Assembly (NCBI GenBank): GCA_039090855.1
Contig: CM077022.1
Location: forward strand, 73,804,971-73,868,970
Direction of reading: 5' to 3'
DNA from: Macrothele yani
Taxonomy: Eukaryota; Arthropoda; Arachnida; Araneae; Macrothelidae
Length of the DNA stretch: 64,000 nucleotides
Shown one piece after another: positions 9,740-20,344 of the stretch; position 1 is the stretch's first letter, and the number at the start of each line of letters is the position of its first letter. The translations under genes were made by a program, and so were the position numbers. The notes under the pieces are model-generated. The model did not search any database. It was not told where the DNA came from and was given only the letters and a program-made list of their open reading frames with translations.

Positions 9740-10560
9740 TTTTTATCTTTATTTTAATCGGCGCAGACGGTAGTCATTTGAGTAGTATTAATTGAATGGC
9801 ACGAATAGTTTTTTAGACATTTATGATTTCTGTAATGTGATAAAATATATTCAAATTTGATATTTCTTTTTCTTTCGCCTCCAGTTCTACTTTAAATAAA
9901 TCATGGTTAAGGAACGTCTCATACTCCTTTAAAACATACAATTACAACACTATATAACATTTTGAAATTTGGTTTATACGTTTTTTTAGATTTATGCGTT
10001 TATAACGAAGGTTTCATCGTTATTATGTATCAAGTAAAACAAAATGCGAATATTTTTCTCGAATTCCATATTCGAATATGGATGCTTATTTAAGTACTTC
10101 GAAATGGCATTACTGCGTTGGGATGTGTGCTATGCAAAATTTAAGTAGTTAGATGATAGTGCATCTATTGTCAGAATAATTGTTGAACAGCAAATTAACA
10201 TTTTTGCTTCGTGCTGTACGAGCAACGAAACATACATCTGTGTTTCCATCAATTCTTGAAAAAAATTTAAGTCCATAAAACACACGAATTAGGTTCGTCT
10301 TGGGTTTGCTCTCTTGAGAGGAATAGTGGCTTTAAAACAGTTTCTCGTTCTTTTGATGCTGAAAAGAAACGTGCGCTTTTCGCTTTAGCGTTTTTCTACG
10401 CACACGGGGACCGAAATACACTTTCCAAGGAGTCAATCGATCTGTACCAAGCGTCCGACAGGAACACACCTACACTCCACTCCTAGCTACCGACATTTAC
10501 AGCCGACTCGGCCATTTCTCTACGTTTCTGTCTTCTTCTTCTCCTTCTCTGCTGCTTTTC
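9740..10560. other. AT-rich region, no gene recognised
   Basis: No conserved coding pattern or known repeat was recognised. Confidence 0.35.
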
Positions 10561-10710
10561 CTGGATGAGTGACGTCCTCCCGCCTTCCATCTCTCTTTCT
10601 CTCCTTCAGTCTTCCCCTCTATCCCTCCCTGTCTTCCCTCTCTCCTCGTCCCTTTCTCAATCTTTTTGTTCTGTCTGTCCCTCTCCTTTCTCTCTCTCTC
10701 TCTTCAGGTC
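10560..10710. repeat. Polypyrimidine low-complexity tract
   Basis: Runs of C/T such as 'ctctctttctctcc' and 'tctctctctctc'. The ORFs that run through it are compositional and not evidence of a protein. Confidence 0.7.
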
Positions 10711-11514
10711 GGCTTCTTTTCGGGTGGCCGAGAGGACCAGAGTCTGCTTTACCCATTCGTTCTGATACGCAGTTGTTTCGCAGCATTATACAAAGGCGAT
10801 TTTGGAATCATAAATCCTCCAGGAACAATTCTTGAAGAAAGGTTATTGCACTACAACTAGTACCTTTGTGGGTAACAAAACTTATATTGCATCTTCCAAA
10901 TCGCTCTCACTGTACTCGAGACGTGAAATTTCATACATGGCATTTAGAGCTTACATTTTTAATATTTGTTGGATATTTGCATTCGGTTTCTCTGCCGTTT
11001 ATAAACATCAAAATACAAGCAAACCTGATTTCGTTTTAATACGTGCAATGAATTTTATGGTGCTCATCTTGTGTACGAGCGTGTGCGTAAGTCTGCACCC
11101 GTATCTACTCTCTATTTTCACTTATGTATTATGTTGCCATGTTAATTTGAAGTATCTAGTTGTAACCTACCAGATAATAAGAACAACGGAGTTACCATAT
11201 GCACAAAATATTCATTATTGCTGAAATTGCATGCGTATTTTGACAGAGTCGATGAATTTTAATTCAATAGCATCTTGGGAAAAAAGGAAAGTAACACCAA
11301 TAAAGTTGATCTGTAGTATAAGGTAGGCTTGAGTTTTTAGCTTCTTGTGCTGTTTGGTGCGAGTTCGGATGAAAACTGGATATCATATTTCTTCTTACTG
11401 CATTAGCTTTCTTTTTTTCTGGAATAATAGCGATAAATTAGACGCAGATGACTACTCCTAACGTAAGACTCTTATGTCAGTTGTGACGTATTTTCTAAAA
11501 TAACTTTCATTTTT
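10711..11514. other. No gene recognised
   Basis: A 130-codon open frame at 10832-11224 (plus) has hydrophobic, AT-driven composition and no motif I recognise; I do not call it a gene. Confidence 0.35.
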
Positions 11515-11925
11515 AGTTCCTTTTCCTATGTAAATTTGAGTTTGTTCTCCTTTATACTTTCCAAACTTAACGTGATATCTTCTCTCTCACAAGAATGAGC
11601 TTAACAACAGAACTGAGGTCAGATTGAGTGACTTATGAATGTGATAAGAACGTTAGATAAAAAGGACGATACAGCAGTTGCTTAGTGTATGTGTGCGTGT
11701 AGAGATGTTCGATGCCTGTTAAGAGATACGTGAATTGTAATAATAGCAGTGCTGTATTGTGGATGTCATCATTCGTGCTGGACTAATAAAATGTTACCGT
11801 AAGTCTGACTTCTGTATATGTTTCTTCTGGCCGTAAAAGCTTAATTAGGAACTATTGCATTGTATTCTCATTTAGTTTAACATTTCCTTAGTCATGGTTT
11901 TAGACATAGAGTAACATAAATCACG
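11515..11925 (+). repeat. Interspersed repeat W, copy 1
   Basis: Matches the minus strand of 22475-22880 ('ttagtcatggttttagacat', 'ttctggccgta') and, in part, of 30640-30830. No coding content; ends not defined. Confidence 0.5.
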
Positions 11926-12415
11926 CACACGAAAAGGGCTTACGTTATACAGTCGCCAAATTCATGCAAATAAAATATAGGAAAAATCGCCGACAATTTG
12001 AGTTTGATAAGCATATTTCCTTAAATCCAAAACCCACATTTAGGATCTTCCTGTAAAGATTTCACGTTTTCGTGTAACGTTTCAAAAGTCAAATTGAGCT
12101 ATTATGCCTACAAGCGCAACCCGTCACATGTTCTTTCACTGTATCTTACCATCGTCTAGCTGAAAAATTGTTAAATTCCGTGCTGGCAAAACTTTGGTCA
12201 TATTTAGGAATTTTGACACTGAAAAATTTTTCTAATCCGCTTTTAAGCACACATATGTAAAATTATGTATTTGCACCTTAAAACTGAAAATCATGCAGAA
12301 AACCTTGGGTATGCTTGCTTCAACTCGACTTAAGTTATTTCAGCGCATTTTCTAGAAGTACAGATATCATGGCAAATTATAATACATACTAATGTCACCC
12401 CAGAAAAGTACTATA
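11926..12415. other. No gene or recognised element
   Basis: AT-rich; nothing recognised. Confidence 0.35.
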
Positions 12416-12533
12416 CCAGGTAGCACAGCCTTGCAATTTAACGTAGGCCCTTCACTGAGCCACCGTCTTTTGGGAATAGAAGACGGTGGCTCAGTGTTGG
12501 GCCTACGATAAATTGCAAGGTTGCGCTACCTGG
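12416..12533. repeat. Foldback hairpin, ~54-bp arms, 10-base loop
   Basis: 12416-12469 ('ccaggtagcacagccttgca' ... 'gagccaccgtctt') is nearly the reverse complement of 12480-12533. It lies next to repeat X. A transcript would fold into a long stem. I cannot say whether it is a foldback MITE remnant or something else. Confidence 0.8.
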
Positions 12534-12539
12534 CATTCC

Positions 12540-13245
12540 CTCTTCACATTCAGTCTCGTCATTTTTACGCTTTCCAAACTTAGGTTGAAGAAGCGTATAT
12601 GCTCCAGTTTTGTCTGCCTGTCTGTCTGTCCGCACGATAACTCGCGTAAAAATGGTTCAATTTCGATAAAGTTTTAGTTTGTGGTAGGGGACAATTTTGG
12701 GGGGCGAAACGTATTGGAAATGGGGTCAAAGTTCAGGGCCGCCCCGGTGGCGTAGTGGTTTAAGTGATGGCTTCTGATCATTCGTCCGAAAGGGGTCCGG
12801 GTTCGAATCCCGGTGAAACATGGATGATGGGTTTGTCTTACGGCACTGGCTCTCTCCCTTCCCTGGAACCGGTGACCCTAAATTAGGGACGGGCGACTGC
12901 TTTTAGCCCATTGAGTTGCTCACGGTGGTCGTTAAACCTCCAATCAAAAAAAAAAAAAAGAAAAGTCAGGACATAATAACGGGATCCATTCCATTGCCCT
13001 GATGCATCATAACTTACGTAAATAATTCGATTGCGACAAAACTTTATCATGTTGTTCAGGCGGTATACTGAAACGGTTCTGTTTAATATCATCGAAATGG
13101 GGTCAAAGGTCAGGGCACATGAGCGAGATTTATTCCACAGCCATTATCCTCATAACTTGAGTAATGATTTCTGGTTTGTTGGAAAGCGTATCACAGTCAA
13201 TGCATTGCATGATTTTACTAACTTGTTTTACTCGGACTAACCATC
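12540..13245 (+). repeat. Interspersed repeat X, copy 1 (interrupted by a SINE)
   Basis: Same family as 33375-33845 (minus) and 35395-36000 (plus). Landmarks: 'gaagcgtatatgctccag', a CTGT/CCGT stretch, 'cgcacgataactcgcg', two internal units around 'ttatcatgttgttc' and 'tatcatcgaaatggggtcaa', and 'gcattgcatgattttactaa' at the end. No protein recognised; non-autonomous element of unknown class. Confidence 0.65.
12738..12958 (+). mobile_element. tRNA-derived SINE, family 1, inside repeat X
   Basis: Full-length copy with B box GGTTCGAATCC and an A-rich tail. 'aaagttcagg' before it and 'aaaagtcagga' after it look like a decayed target duplication, and repeat X continues on both sides. Confidence 0.9.
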
Positions 13246-13622
13246 AGCGTTGACAAAATGCACAAGGTGACAGGGGAATCAACGTGCCGTTCAGTTAGGA
13301 AACGCTTAACCGAGAAGCAACGAAATTTATATAAGGAGACATAAACTCAAAATGAAGGTTGAATAGAGGTTTACGTCCCATTTGATTGGCAATTTTACGG
13401 TTTGTTCTTTTGATACTATGCATCTTCCCAGATAGTAGTTAAGTAAATCCCAAGTAAGACATTTTGATATAAAGGAAGTAGTCAAAACCATTGCTGAAAT
13501 CTGATTTTTGAATGTTGTCCCATGAAGTGACGGAACAACCGCCAATTTCATTGTTACTCAACAGTATATTTTACTAAATTATCGCGGAACGTTGGTTCTT
13601 CATATTTTATATGAACGTAATA
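13246..13622. other. No gene; ends at TA of a Tc1-like element
   Basis: AT-rich flank with no recognised content. Confidence 0.35.
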
Positions 13623-13727
13623 CACAGTCGAGTCACATTATTGTGACCACCTCCTACTTTTGACGTCAATAACGCGTAGCCAATGAAAGAAGGCACGTGT
13701 CATGAGCTGGCTTAAAGGGTATATAAG

Positions 13728-15043
13728 GTGTGCTGTAGGCATTCTGAAAACATATCACTCGTTGCTGTCATTGATAACAGGAGCGATTTTTCAGATTTGC
13801 AAAAGGGGATGATTGTCGGCTTTTGGGCCAAGGGTTCTTTTGAATATCAAACAGCGCAGTTTGTAAACTGTTCGCGTGCTGCTGTGGTTAAAGTGTATCG
13901 TGATTGCAGAAATGGCACGATTGCGAATAAGCGAAGTGGAAATTGCGGAGCACCACGTGCCATTAATCTGAGAGATGAACGTCGGCTGCGAAGGTGTGTG
14001 AGTGCCGATCGACACGCCACAGTGATACAACTCACTGGCCGAATAAACCAGGGGGCTACCGGAAGTGTGTCTAAAACGACAGTTCAGCGAACCCTGCTGC
14101 GTATGGGGCTCCGATGCAGACGGATGGTCACTGCACCTATGCTAAGGAACGTGCATCGGAAGAAAAGAATTAAATTTGCACGGTAGTATCGAATTGGAAA
14201 TCCGCTGAATGGGAAAGGATAGCGCTGAATGGGAAGGAATGGGAATGGATGGACGTTGGCGTATAAGACAGAAACATCGGAGAACAAACACTCTTCTTTT
14301 TCTTTTCTTTTTTTTTTCTGATTGGAGGTTTAGTGACCACCGTGAGCAACTCAATGGGCTATGAGCAGTCGTCCGTCCCTAATTTAGGGTCAATGGTTCC
14401 AGGGAAGAGAGAGAGAGAGAGAGCCAGTGCCGTAATACATACACAACATCCATGCCTCACCGGAATTCAAACCCGGACCCATCACGGACGAATGATCAGA
14501 AGCCATCGCTTAGACCACTGCGTCACCGGGGCGGCCAAACACTCTTCAGCCATTGGTGGAAGTACACAAGTTGGTGGGGGCAGAGTTATGGTCTGAGGAA
14601 TGTTTTCGTGGCAATTTCTGTGTCCACTCATACCTGTGGATGGCACTACGAACTGAATTAGCTATAATCCATCCTTGCAGACCACATACCCCCATGCATG
14701 CTGATTGTCTTCCGTAGGGCGATGGGATCTTTCAGCACGACAATGCGACGTGCCACACAGCTAGAAATGTCCGAGAGTGGTTGGAAGAGTACGATGAAGA
14801 CTTCAAAGTACTTCCCTGGGCCCCTAATTCCCCAGACCTAAACCCAGTTGAGCATCTGTGGGACCACCTCGATCGTGTTGTTCGCTCTATGGATCCTCCA
14901 TCACGTAGCGTCCAGTAGCTGTCAGAGGCAGTGCAGTCAACATAGCTTCACATACCTGTGAACACCTTCCAGCACTTTATTGAGTCACTCCCAGCCCGTC
15001 TAGCTGCTGTCCGCGCTGCACACAGCGGTTACTCTGGATATTA
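13728..15043 (+). pseudogene. Tc1/mariner transposase, DD36E type, interrupted
   Basis: N-terminal DNA-binding part: 'FSDLQKGMIVGFWAKG', 'CSRAAVVKVYRD', 'RHATVIQLTGRIN', 'VSKTTVQRTLLRMGLRCRR'. After a stop near 14184 and the SINE at 14297-14536, the catalytic core resumes: 'GIFQHDNATCHTARNVREWL', then 'SPDLNPVEHLWDHLDRVV', ending 'ARLAAVRAAHSGYSGY'. I count 36 codons between the second catalytic D (in HDN) and the E (in PVE), so DD36E rather than the common DD34E. A DD36E lineage of Tc1/mariner called Incomer has been described in animals; membership is an inference. The first catalytic D region is lost in a frameshifted stretch. Several stops; not functional. Confidence 0.8.
14297..14536 (-). 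mobile_element. tRNA-derived SINE, family 1, inserted in a transposase
   Basis: Antisense full-length copy, poly-T end on the left. The 11-base target duplication 'aaacactcttc' at 14286-14296 and 14537-14547 is exact. The transposon reads through when the SINE and one copy of the duplication are ignored, so the SINE is the later event. A short (GA)n expansion is present in its body. Confidence 0.95.
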
Positions 15044-15080
15044 GCTGGTGGTCACAAGAATGTGATTCGACCGTGTAATA

Positions 15081-15605
15081 TCTCATTACAATCTACGGAA
15101 ATTAGGAGAACCTGACGCTAAATGTGATAAAGCCATTACAAAAATGCGTTTTTGGGGCTATGAAAACCGTGAGTCTTAGCAAAATTTGGTTTCCTTTCAA
15201 CCCCCACAAAGGAGGGGAGGTTACTTGCTATTGACGAGAGCTTTTTTTTATTTTTTTATTGAAGGTTCAACGACCACCGTGAGCAAATCAATGGGCTATA
15301 AGCAGCCAACCGTCCCTAATTTAAGGTCACTGGTTCCAGGGAAGGGAGAGAGCCAGTGCCGTAAGACAAACACAACATCCATGCCTCACCTGGATTCCAA
15401 CCCGGAGTCCTTCATGGACGAAAGATCATAAGCCAGCGCTTAGACCACTGCGCCACCGGGACGGCGACGAGAGCTTTAAAATGATGTATAACACAATGGG
15501 GTGTAAGCTGTAGATATTTTAGAACAAAATTTACCAATCCCCCTGCCTAACACTCTTGTCATTCAGCTTTTCTTTCTATCTTGAGGCTTAGATTTCATCC
15601 ACTGT
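15081..15605 (+). repeat. Interspersed repeat V, copy 1 (interrupted by a SINE)
   Basis: Reverse complement of about 48840-49130: 'ttggtttcctttcaacccc', 'aggttacttgctattgacga', 'atgatgtataacacaatggg' are shared. No coding content. Confidence 0.5.
15245..15465 (-). mobile_element. tRNA-derived SINE, family 1, in repeat V
   Basis: Antisense copy. Exact 12-base target duplication 'gacgagagcttt' at 15233-15244 and 15466-15477. The copy at 48840-49130 lacks a SINE at this point and serves as an empty-site comparison. Confidence 0.95.
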
Positions 15606-15920
15606 TTCCTAGTAATAACAGGGTTCCCACGGTTCTTTCCTCTCGAACCGCCCTATTTACACCACTGGCTGTGTTTCTTGGAGCGGCCTCAACTACTGCT
15701 TCCTAGTAATAACAGGGTTCCCACGGTCCTTTCCTCTCGAACCGCCCTATTTACACCACTGGCTGTGCTTCCTGGAGCGGCCTCAACTACTGGTTCCTAG
15801 TAATAACAGGGTTCCCACGGTCCTTTCCTCTCAAACCGCCCTATTTGCACCACTTGCTGTGCTTCCTGAAGCGTCCGCAACCACGGGTTCCGAGTAATAA
15901 CACGGTTCCCACGGTCCTTA
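15606..15920. repeat. 94-bp tandem array leading into a hAT-like end
   Basis: Units start at 15606, 15700, 15794 and 15888 with 'ttcctagtaataacagggtt' (last unit 'ttccgagtaataacacggtt'), exactly 94 bases apart. Each unit contains 'cagggttcccacggtccttt', the same start as the hAT-like element that begins in the last unit. Confidence 0.9.
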
Positions 15921-16721
15921 TAAATCCTTAAAAGGCTTTAAAAAGTGATCATTTTTTTAGGGTGCTTTGAAGTCCTTAATTTTTGACAAAAATGGTGAAA
16001 AGTGCTTAAAAAGTACTTTCTTTTCCTAACCGGCTGTGCAAAATCCAGAAGTTATAATGTAGTGGCTGGAGCTTGTGCTGCTGGTTCGCTATGTTAAGGA
16101 TGATCTATCACGTCAGCTGAAACCCCGTGGAAAAGCATGTTGTAGTGTGGCATAAGTAATTTACCGAAAAAAAATGGAAGGACCGTTCCCTAAATTAAAC
16201 ACATCTAGCAGATTCTACGAAACACTATCTCCTTGGTACTAATATTTTAACTCTTGTATTTCCCCCTTTTTTTTACCTATTCAAATAACAATTATTCAAT
16301 TGTACTATGAGAAAATTAAGAACAAAATTTGAAATCTTGAACACATAATTTTGACTTCACTTTTGCAATTTGAACCATGAGATTATTCATGCAATTTCTT
16401 AATACTGAATGAGTAACTTTAAGTACAGTTTTACAATTAGCATACACTTTATTGCATATGTGATATTTCTCTCAGATAAGAAAACTGATTTTACCAGCAG
16501 AACTTCCTTTTAAAATGCATCAAATATTATATAATTTATCAAACTCAAATTATATGGAAAAATATTGTAAACCTCATCAGCATACTTTAATTTGCATAGT
16601 TAAATCATGTGTAAAAGTATATTACTGCATATGTTATTGTTGCATGTGCAGTTACTAAGGTCAAGAAAATTTTAGGGGTGCTTAAAAGTGCTTATTTTTT
16701 GTGGGAGATAAAGAGTAAGAA

Positions 16722-16915
16722 CACTCAAGAAACGTATATAGCGTATTAAATCCGTTTATATTTGTGGTGTAATAAGCACCAAGATTCGCGAAGCTTTCAA
16801 TGGTAGGCATTTTCAGTTTTCGCACTCCCAGTGGAGTGCGAAAACTTGGCGAATCTTTGTGCTTATTACACCACAAAAATAAATGGATTTAATACGCTGT
16901 ATGCGTTTCTTGAGT
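16722..16915. repeat. Inverted repeat, ~67-bp arms
   Basis: 16722-16788 ('actcaagaaacg' ... 'accaagattcgc') pairs with 16849-16915 ('gcgaatctttgtgcttatta' ... 'gtttcttgagt') around a ~60-base spacer that itself has 'tttcgcactcc'/'ggagtgcgaaa'. Confidence 0.8.
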
Positions 16916-16933
16916 ATTCTCAATCTGGTGTAT

Positions 16934-17191
16934 TTAACATTTTAACGACCATGACCCAAAAATCTTTTATCACTCCGAATGCCATAACGCCCAAAACTGT
17001 CTTTTGGTTCACTTCTTTGTTTAATATCAACAATAGTGACTGAGGGTGACTTCTGTTGATCCCTCATAGGTTGAGAAAATTTGAAGAACACGTAAGGTAG
17101 GAAATCTGACTCACTCTAGACAGGCGTTTCGGGAGGCTATGGCCGTTTCTATGTCCGGGCGTTTTGGGCATTATGGTCGTTAAAGGGTTAA
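16934..17191. mobile_element. Short TTAA-flanked MITE, possibly piggyBac-derived
   Basis: TTAA at 16934-16937 and 17188-17191. Inner inverted ends 'cattttaacgacc' and the reverse of 'ggtcgttaaaggg', each followed by a CCCAAAA-type segment. 258 bp, no coding capacity. TTAA plus CCCTTTAACG-like ends suggest piggyBac, by inference only. Confidence 0.45.
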
Positions 17192-17219
17192 AATTACGTT
17201 AAGAGTGGGAACCCTAGAT

Positions 17220-17880
17220 AAGATAACGTAGAAATATCCAATTTTCATCACCTGTAAGGAGACGACACTGAAACCTATCATTCAGTGGATTTGGCCGCAA
17301 TTTGCTACAGTGAGCGACACCCTTTTCCGTGTGATGGGGTGTCAGTTTATGGGGAACCATTCATTGGCGCATGGAAGAGAAACAGAGCTGGTGCAGGTGA
17401 CATAAGATGGTGTATTGGGCAGACCCCATCTCAGCTGCTAATGTCGTGTACTGGTATCAAGGTTCACTGTCCCTGCTTCGACCAAGGTTTCAGGGTTTGT
17501 AGACGTTGGAAGCCCTGACCTCGGCCTGTGAGACTGGTGTCCTCAGCAGTGAAACGCCACCACCATTTTTCATGCAGTGCTGCTGTCCACTGTTTCCTCG
17601 CCTGCAACTGCACAAATGTTTCCCGCTGCTGCTACCTCGTTTAACCCATTTTTTTAATAATGGCACGGGAGCACCTGAACAGTATGTCTATCGACCTCCA
17701 TCCCCTGCTGACCTGATAATGCAATGTGACTCCATGCAAAATGAACATCATCAGCCTCGACTGTTCACGTCAGCACTATGTCCAGTCGACGATGATACGC
17801 GTTTCGTCCAGGATTTAAGTCCCAAAACTATGCGCCCCTCAAAACGGAAGGAACATTTGAGTCGCCCTAATTGACAGTTT
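17220..17880 (+). other. GC-richer coding-like stretch, not recognised
   Basis: Base composition rises and two plus-strand open frames run through (17285-17518 and 17506-17874), the second ending 'FVQDLSPKTMRPSKRKEHLSRPN' at a TGA. I recognise no domain. It could be a decayed exon or part of an unknown element. The frames overlap by 13 bases in different registers. Confidence 0.2.
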
Positions 17881-18218
17881 CACTGATTACCAGAGATGGA
17901 AGCGGTTGATGGATAACCTGGTCCGGGTTTCCTTTTAAGTTAAAGGGTTGGGCAACAGCTTCTTAATACTTGGAACTTTATTTGGCTATTTTGGAAACAG
18001 CTACTTAACCCTCTAACCGTCTGGAGCGAATTAACGCGGAGTTAAAAAATGGGCTGAAATTAGCTCGAACGAATACACAGTCCAGTAAAAGAATTATGAC
18101 CTCTTCTGATGTAAGAAGGAACCGTAACCAGCTGCCAGATGGCGTGCTTGGCAACATATGCAAATCATTTAGGGCATTTAAAAGAACGGCATGCAGTTTC
18201 GCGTGAGAACGGGAAATG

Positions 18219-20310
18219 AACGTGACCTAACAGAGCTTGAGAAACAAATAATTGTTAGCTACCGATTGAAAGGTGGCAGCACTACAGAAAGGGCCGATAT
18301 TATGCGCTGTTTACGTGGTGCAGTTGTTAATATGTTCCAGGAATGGATGGAAACCAACAAGACCTGCAGTAATCAGCGTAATAGTGGACACCCACGGAAC
18401 ATTGACAACCTTGGGCAGCGACAGCCATGCCGACTAGTGAGATCCAACAGACGGCCAAACAGTGGAACCAATGGCCAGAGCATTTAATGCAGGCACATTG
18501 AGGAGCGTATCGGAGACCATAGTCCAACGATCTCTGCTCTTCATGGGTGTCCGGAGCCACCATCCACTCAGGGTATCCAAGGTGACGGCCAGACATCGAC
18601 GATTACGGCGTGAATTTGCATCTGAGAGGAGGCATTAGACCATCGAACAGTGGAAGAATGTCGCCTTTTCAGACGAATAACATTTTTTGCTTTATCGTGT
18701 GGATGGTCGATGAAGAGTACGGCGAAGTACTGCTGACAGAAATCATCCTTACACGAGGGTCGAGAAGAAATAGGCAGGAGGTGGCAGTGGCTCGTGTGGG
18801 GCATGCTTTCGTGGGAATCATTGGGATCAATCATCCCCCTTGATCGTACGATGAACGCCTCATGTTACCTATCGATTATGGCGGATGAGGTGCTGCCATT
18901 CATGATCACTGTCTACCCTGAAGGCATGGGTTGCTTCCAGCGAGATAATGTCCCTTACCGTGTTGCTATGCGTGTGCGAAATTGGATTGATTGAGGAGCA
19001 TTCTAGTAACTTTAGCTTACCCTCCTGACCGCCGTGCTCGCCGGACATCAATTCCATTGAACATCTGTGTGACTATCTTGACCAACAGGTTCGACGTATG
19101 GATCCACCACCGATGGCTCTTGATCTGCGAGAAGCTCTGGTGTCTGCATAGTATAGCATCCCTACAGAAACATTCAGAGGCCTCATTGAGTCAGTGCCAC
19201 GCCGTATATCTTGACCAACAGGTTCGACGTATAGATCCACCACTGATGACCCGCGAGAAGCTCTGGTGTCTGCAACATTCAGAGGCATCATTGAGTCAGT
19301 GCCACGCCGTATATCTTGACCAACAGGTTCGACGTATAGATCCACCACTGATGACCCGCAAGAAGCTCTGGTGTATGCATGGTATATCATTCCTACAGAA
19401 ACATTCAGAGGCCTCATTAAATCAATGTCACACCGTATATCTTGACCAACAGGTTCGACGTATGGATCCACAACCGATGACTCTTTATGATATGAGAGAA
19501 GCTCTGGTGTCTGCATGGTATAGCATCCCTACAGAAACATTCAGAAGCCTCGTTGAATCAATGCCATGCCGTATATCTTGACCAACAGATTCGACGTATG
19601 GATCCACCACCGATTACTCTTGATGACCTGCGAGAAGCTCTGGTCTCTGCATGGTATAGCATCCCTACAGAAACATTCAGAAGCCTCATTGAATCAATGC
19701 CACGCCGTATATCTTGACGAACAGGTTCGACGTATGGATCCACCACCGATGACTCCGGATGATCTGTGAGAAGCTCTGGTGTCTGATCTGCATGGTATAG
19801 CATCCCTACAGAAACATTCAGAGGCCTCATTGAATCAATGTCACGCCGTATATCTTAACCAACAGGTTCGACGTATGAATCCACCACCGATGACTCTTGG
19901 TGATCTACGAGTAGCTCTGGTGTCTGCATGGTATAGCATCCCTACAGAAACATTCAGAAGCCTTATTGAATCAATGCCACGCCATATATCTTGACTAACA
20001 GGTTCGACGTATGGACCCACCACCGATGATTCTGGATGATCTGCGAGAAGCTCTGGTGTCTGGTCTGCATGGTATATCATCCCTACAGAAACATTCAGAG
20101 GCCTTATTGAATCAATGTCACGCAGTATATCTTGACCAACAGGTTCGACGTATGTATCCACCACCGATGACTCTTGGTGATCTGCGAAGAGCTCTGGTGT
20201 CTGTCTGTATGGTATAGCATCCCTACAGAAACATTCAGAAGCCTCATTGAATCATTGCCACGCCGTATAGCTGAGGTACTGGCGGCACGAGGAGGTCATA
20301 CTTCATACTA
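18219..20310 (+). pseudogene. Tc1-type transposase with amplified C-terminus
   Basis: Start region 'GNERDLTELEKQIIVSYRLK' and 'GGSTTERADIMRCLRGAVV' match the Tc1 N-terminal helix-turn-helix. The catalytic core is frameshifted: 'MNASCYLSIMADEVLPFMIT', 'GCFQRDNVPYRVAMRVRNW' (second D, in RDN). The SPDLNPIE box is decayed to a form reading 'PDINSIEHLCDYLDQQVRR' across frames near 19040-19090. From there the segment 'LDQQVRRMDPPPMT..LREAL' through 'YSIPTETFRSLIESMPRRI' is repeated, before a single proper end 'AEVLAARGGHTSY' and stop. Unit length is not a multiple of three, so the copies fall in rotating frames. Not functional. Confidence 0.75.
19078..20276 (+). repeat. ~136-bp tandem array made of transposase 3' coding sequence
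   Basis: Unit landmark 'ttgaccaacaggttcgacgt' at about 19078, 19211, 19316, 19442, 19578, 19714, 19855, 19991 and 20132 (spacings 105-141, mostly 136 or 141). The junction 'ccgtatatcttgacc' joins the unit end 'ccgTATagctg' to the unit start 'gacTATcttgacc' through a shared TAT. Confidence 0.92.
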
Positions 20311-20344
20311 ACAGGTGGTTATATTTGTTTTACTGTACTGTGTA

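Larger units (their letters stand above)
13623..15075 (+). mobile_element. Tc1/mariner element with DD36E spacing, copy 1, split by a SINE
   Basis: TIRs 'cacagtcgagtcacattatt' then 'gtgaccacc', and at the far end 'ggtggtcacaagaatgtgat' then 'tcgaccgtg', each flanked by TA (13621-13622, 15076-15077). Without the 240-bp SINE it is about 1.2 kb, the normal size. Same family as 37880-38777 and 61218-62468. Confidence 0.9.
15901..17216. mobile_element. Possible hAT-like non-autonomous element
   Basis: Left 'cacggttcccacggtcctta' and right 'ttaagagtgggaaccctag' form short inverted ends resembling hAT termini (CAGGGTTCCCAC). Subterminal words 'ccttaaaaggctttaaaaa', 'gtgcttaaaaagtactttc' and 'gtgcttaaaagtgctta' recur inside, as in many hAT elements. 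No transposase found and no convincing 8-bp target duplication. Confidence 0.4.
18076..20342 (+). mobile_element. Tc1-like element enlarged by internal tandem amplification
   Basis: TIRs 'cacagtccagtaaaa' and 'ttttactgtactgtg', TA on both sides (18074-18075, 20343-20344). The expected length is ~1.2 kb; the element is 2.27 kb because its 3' coding end is repeated about nine times (19078-20276). Confidence 0.85.

Noticed and set aside
10565..10860. Three overlapping ORFs in the pyrimidine tract
   Set aside because: Composition-driven Ser/Leu-rich frames over CT repeats, without conserved content.
10832..11224. 130-codon ORF as a membrane protein
   Set aside because: Hydrophobicity follows from AT-rich codons; no motif, no neighbouring gene signals.
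15606..15920. CRISPR-like direct repeats
   Set aside because: Units are contiguous 94-bp tandem copies with no unique spacers, in a eukaryotic transposon setting.
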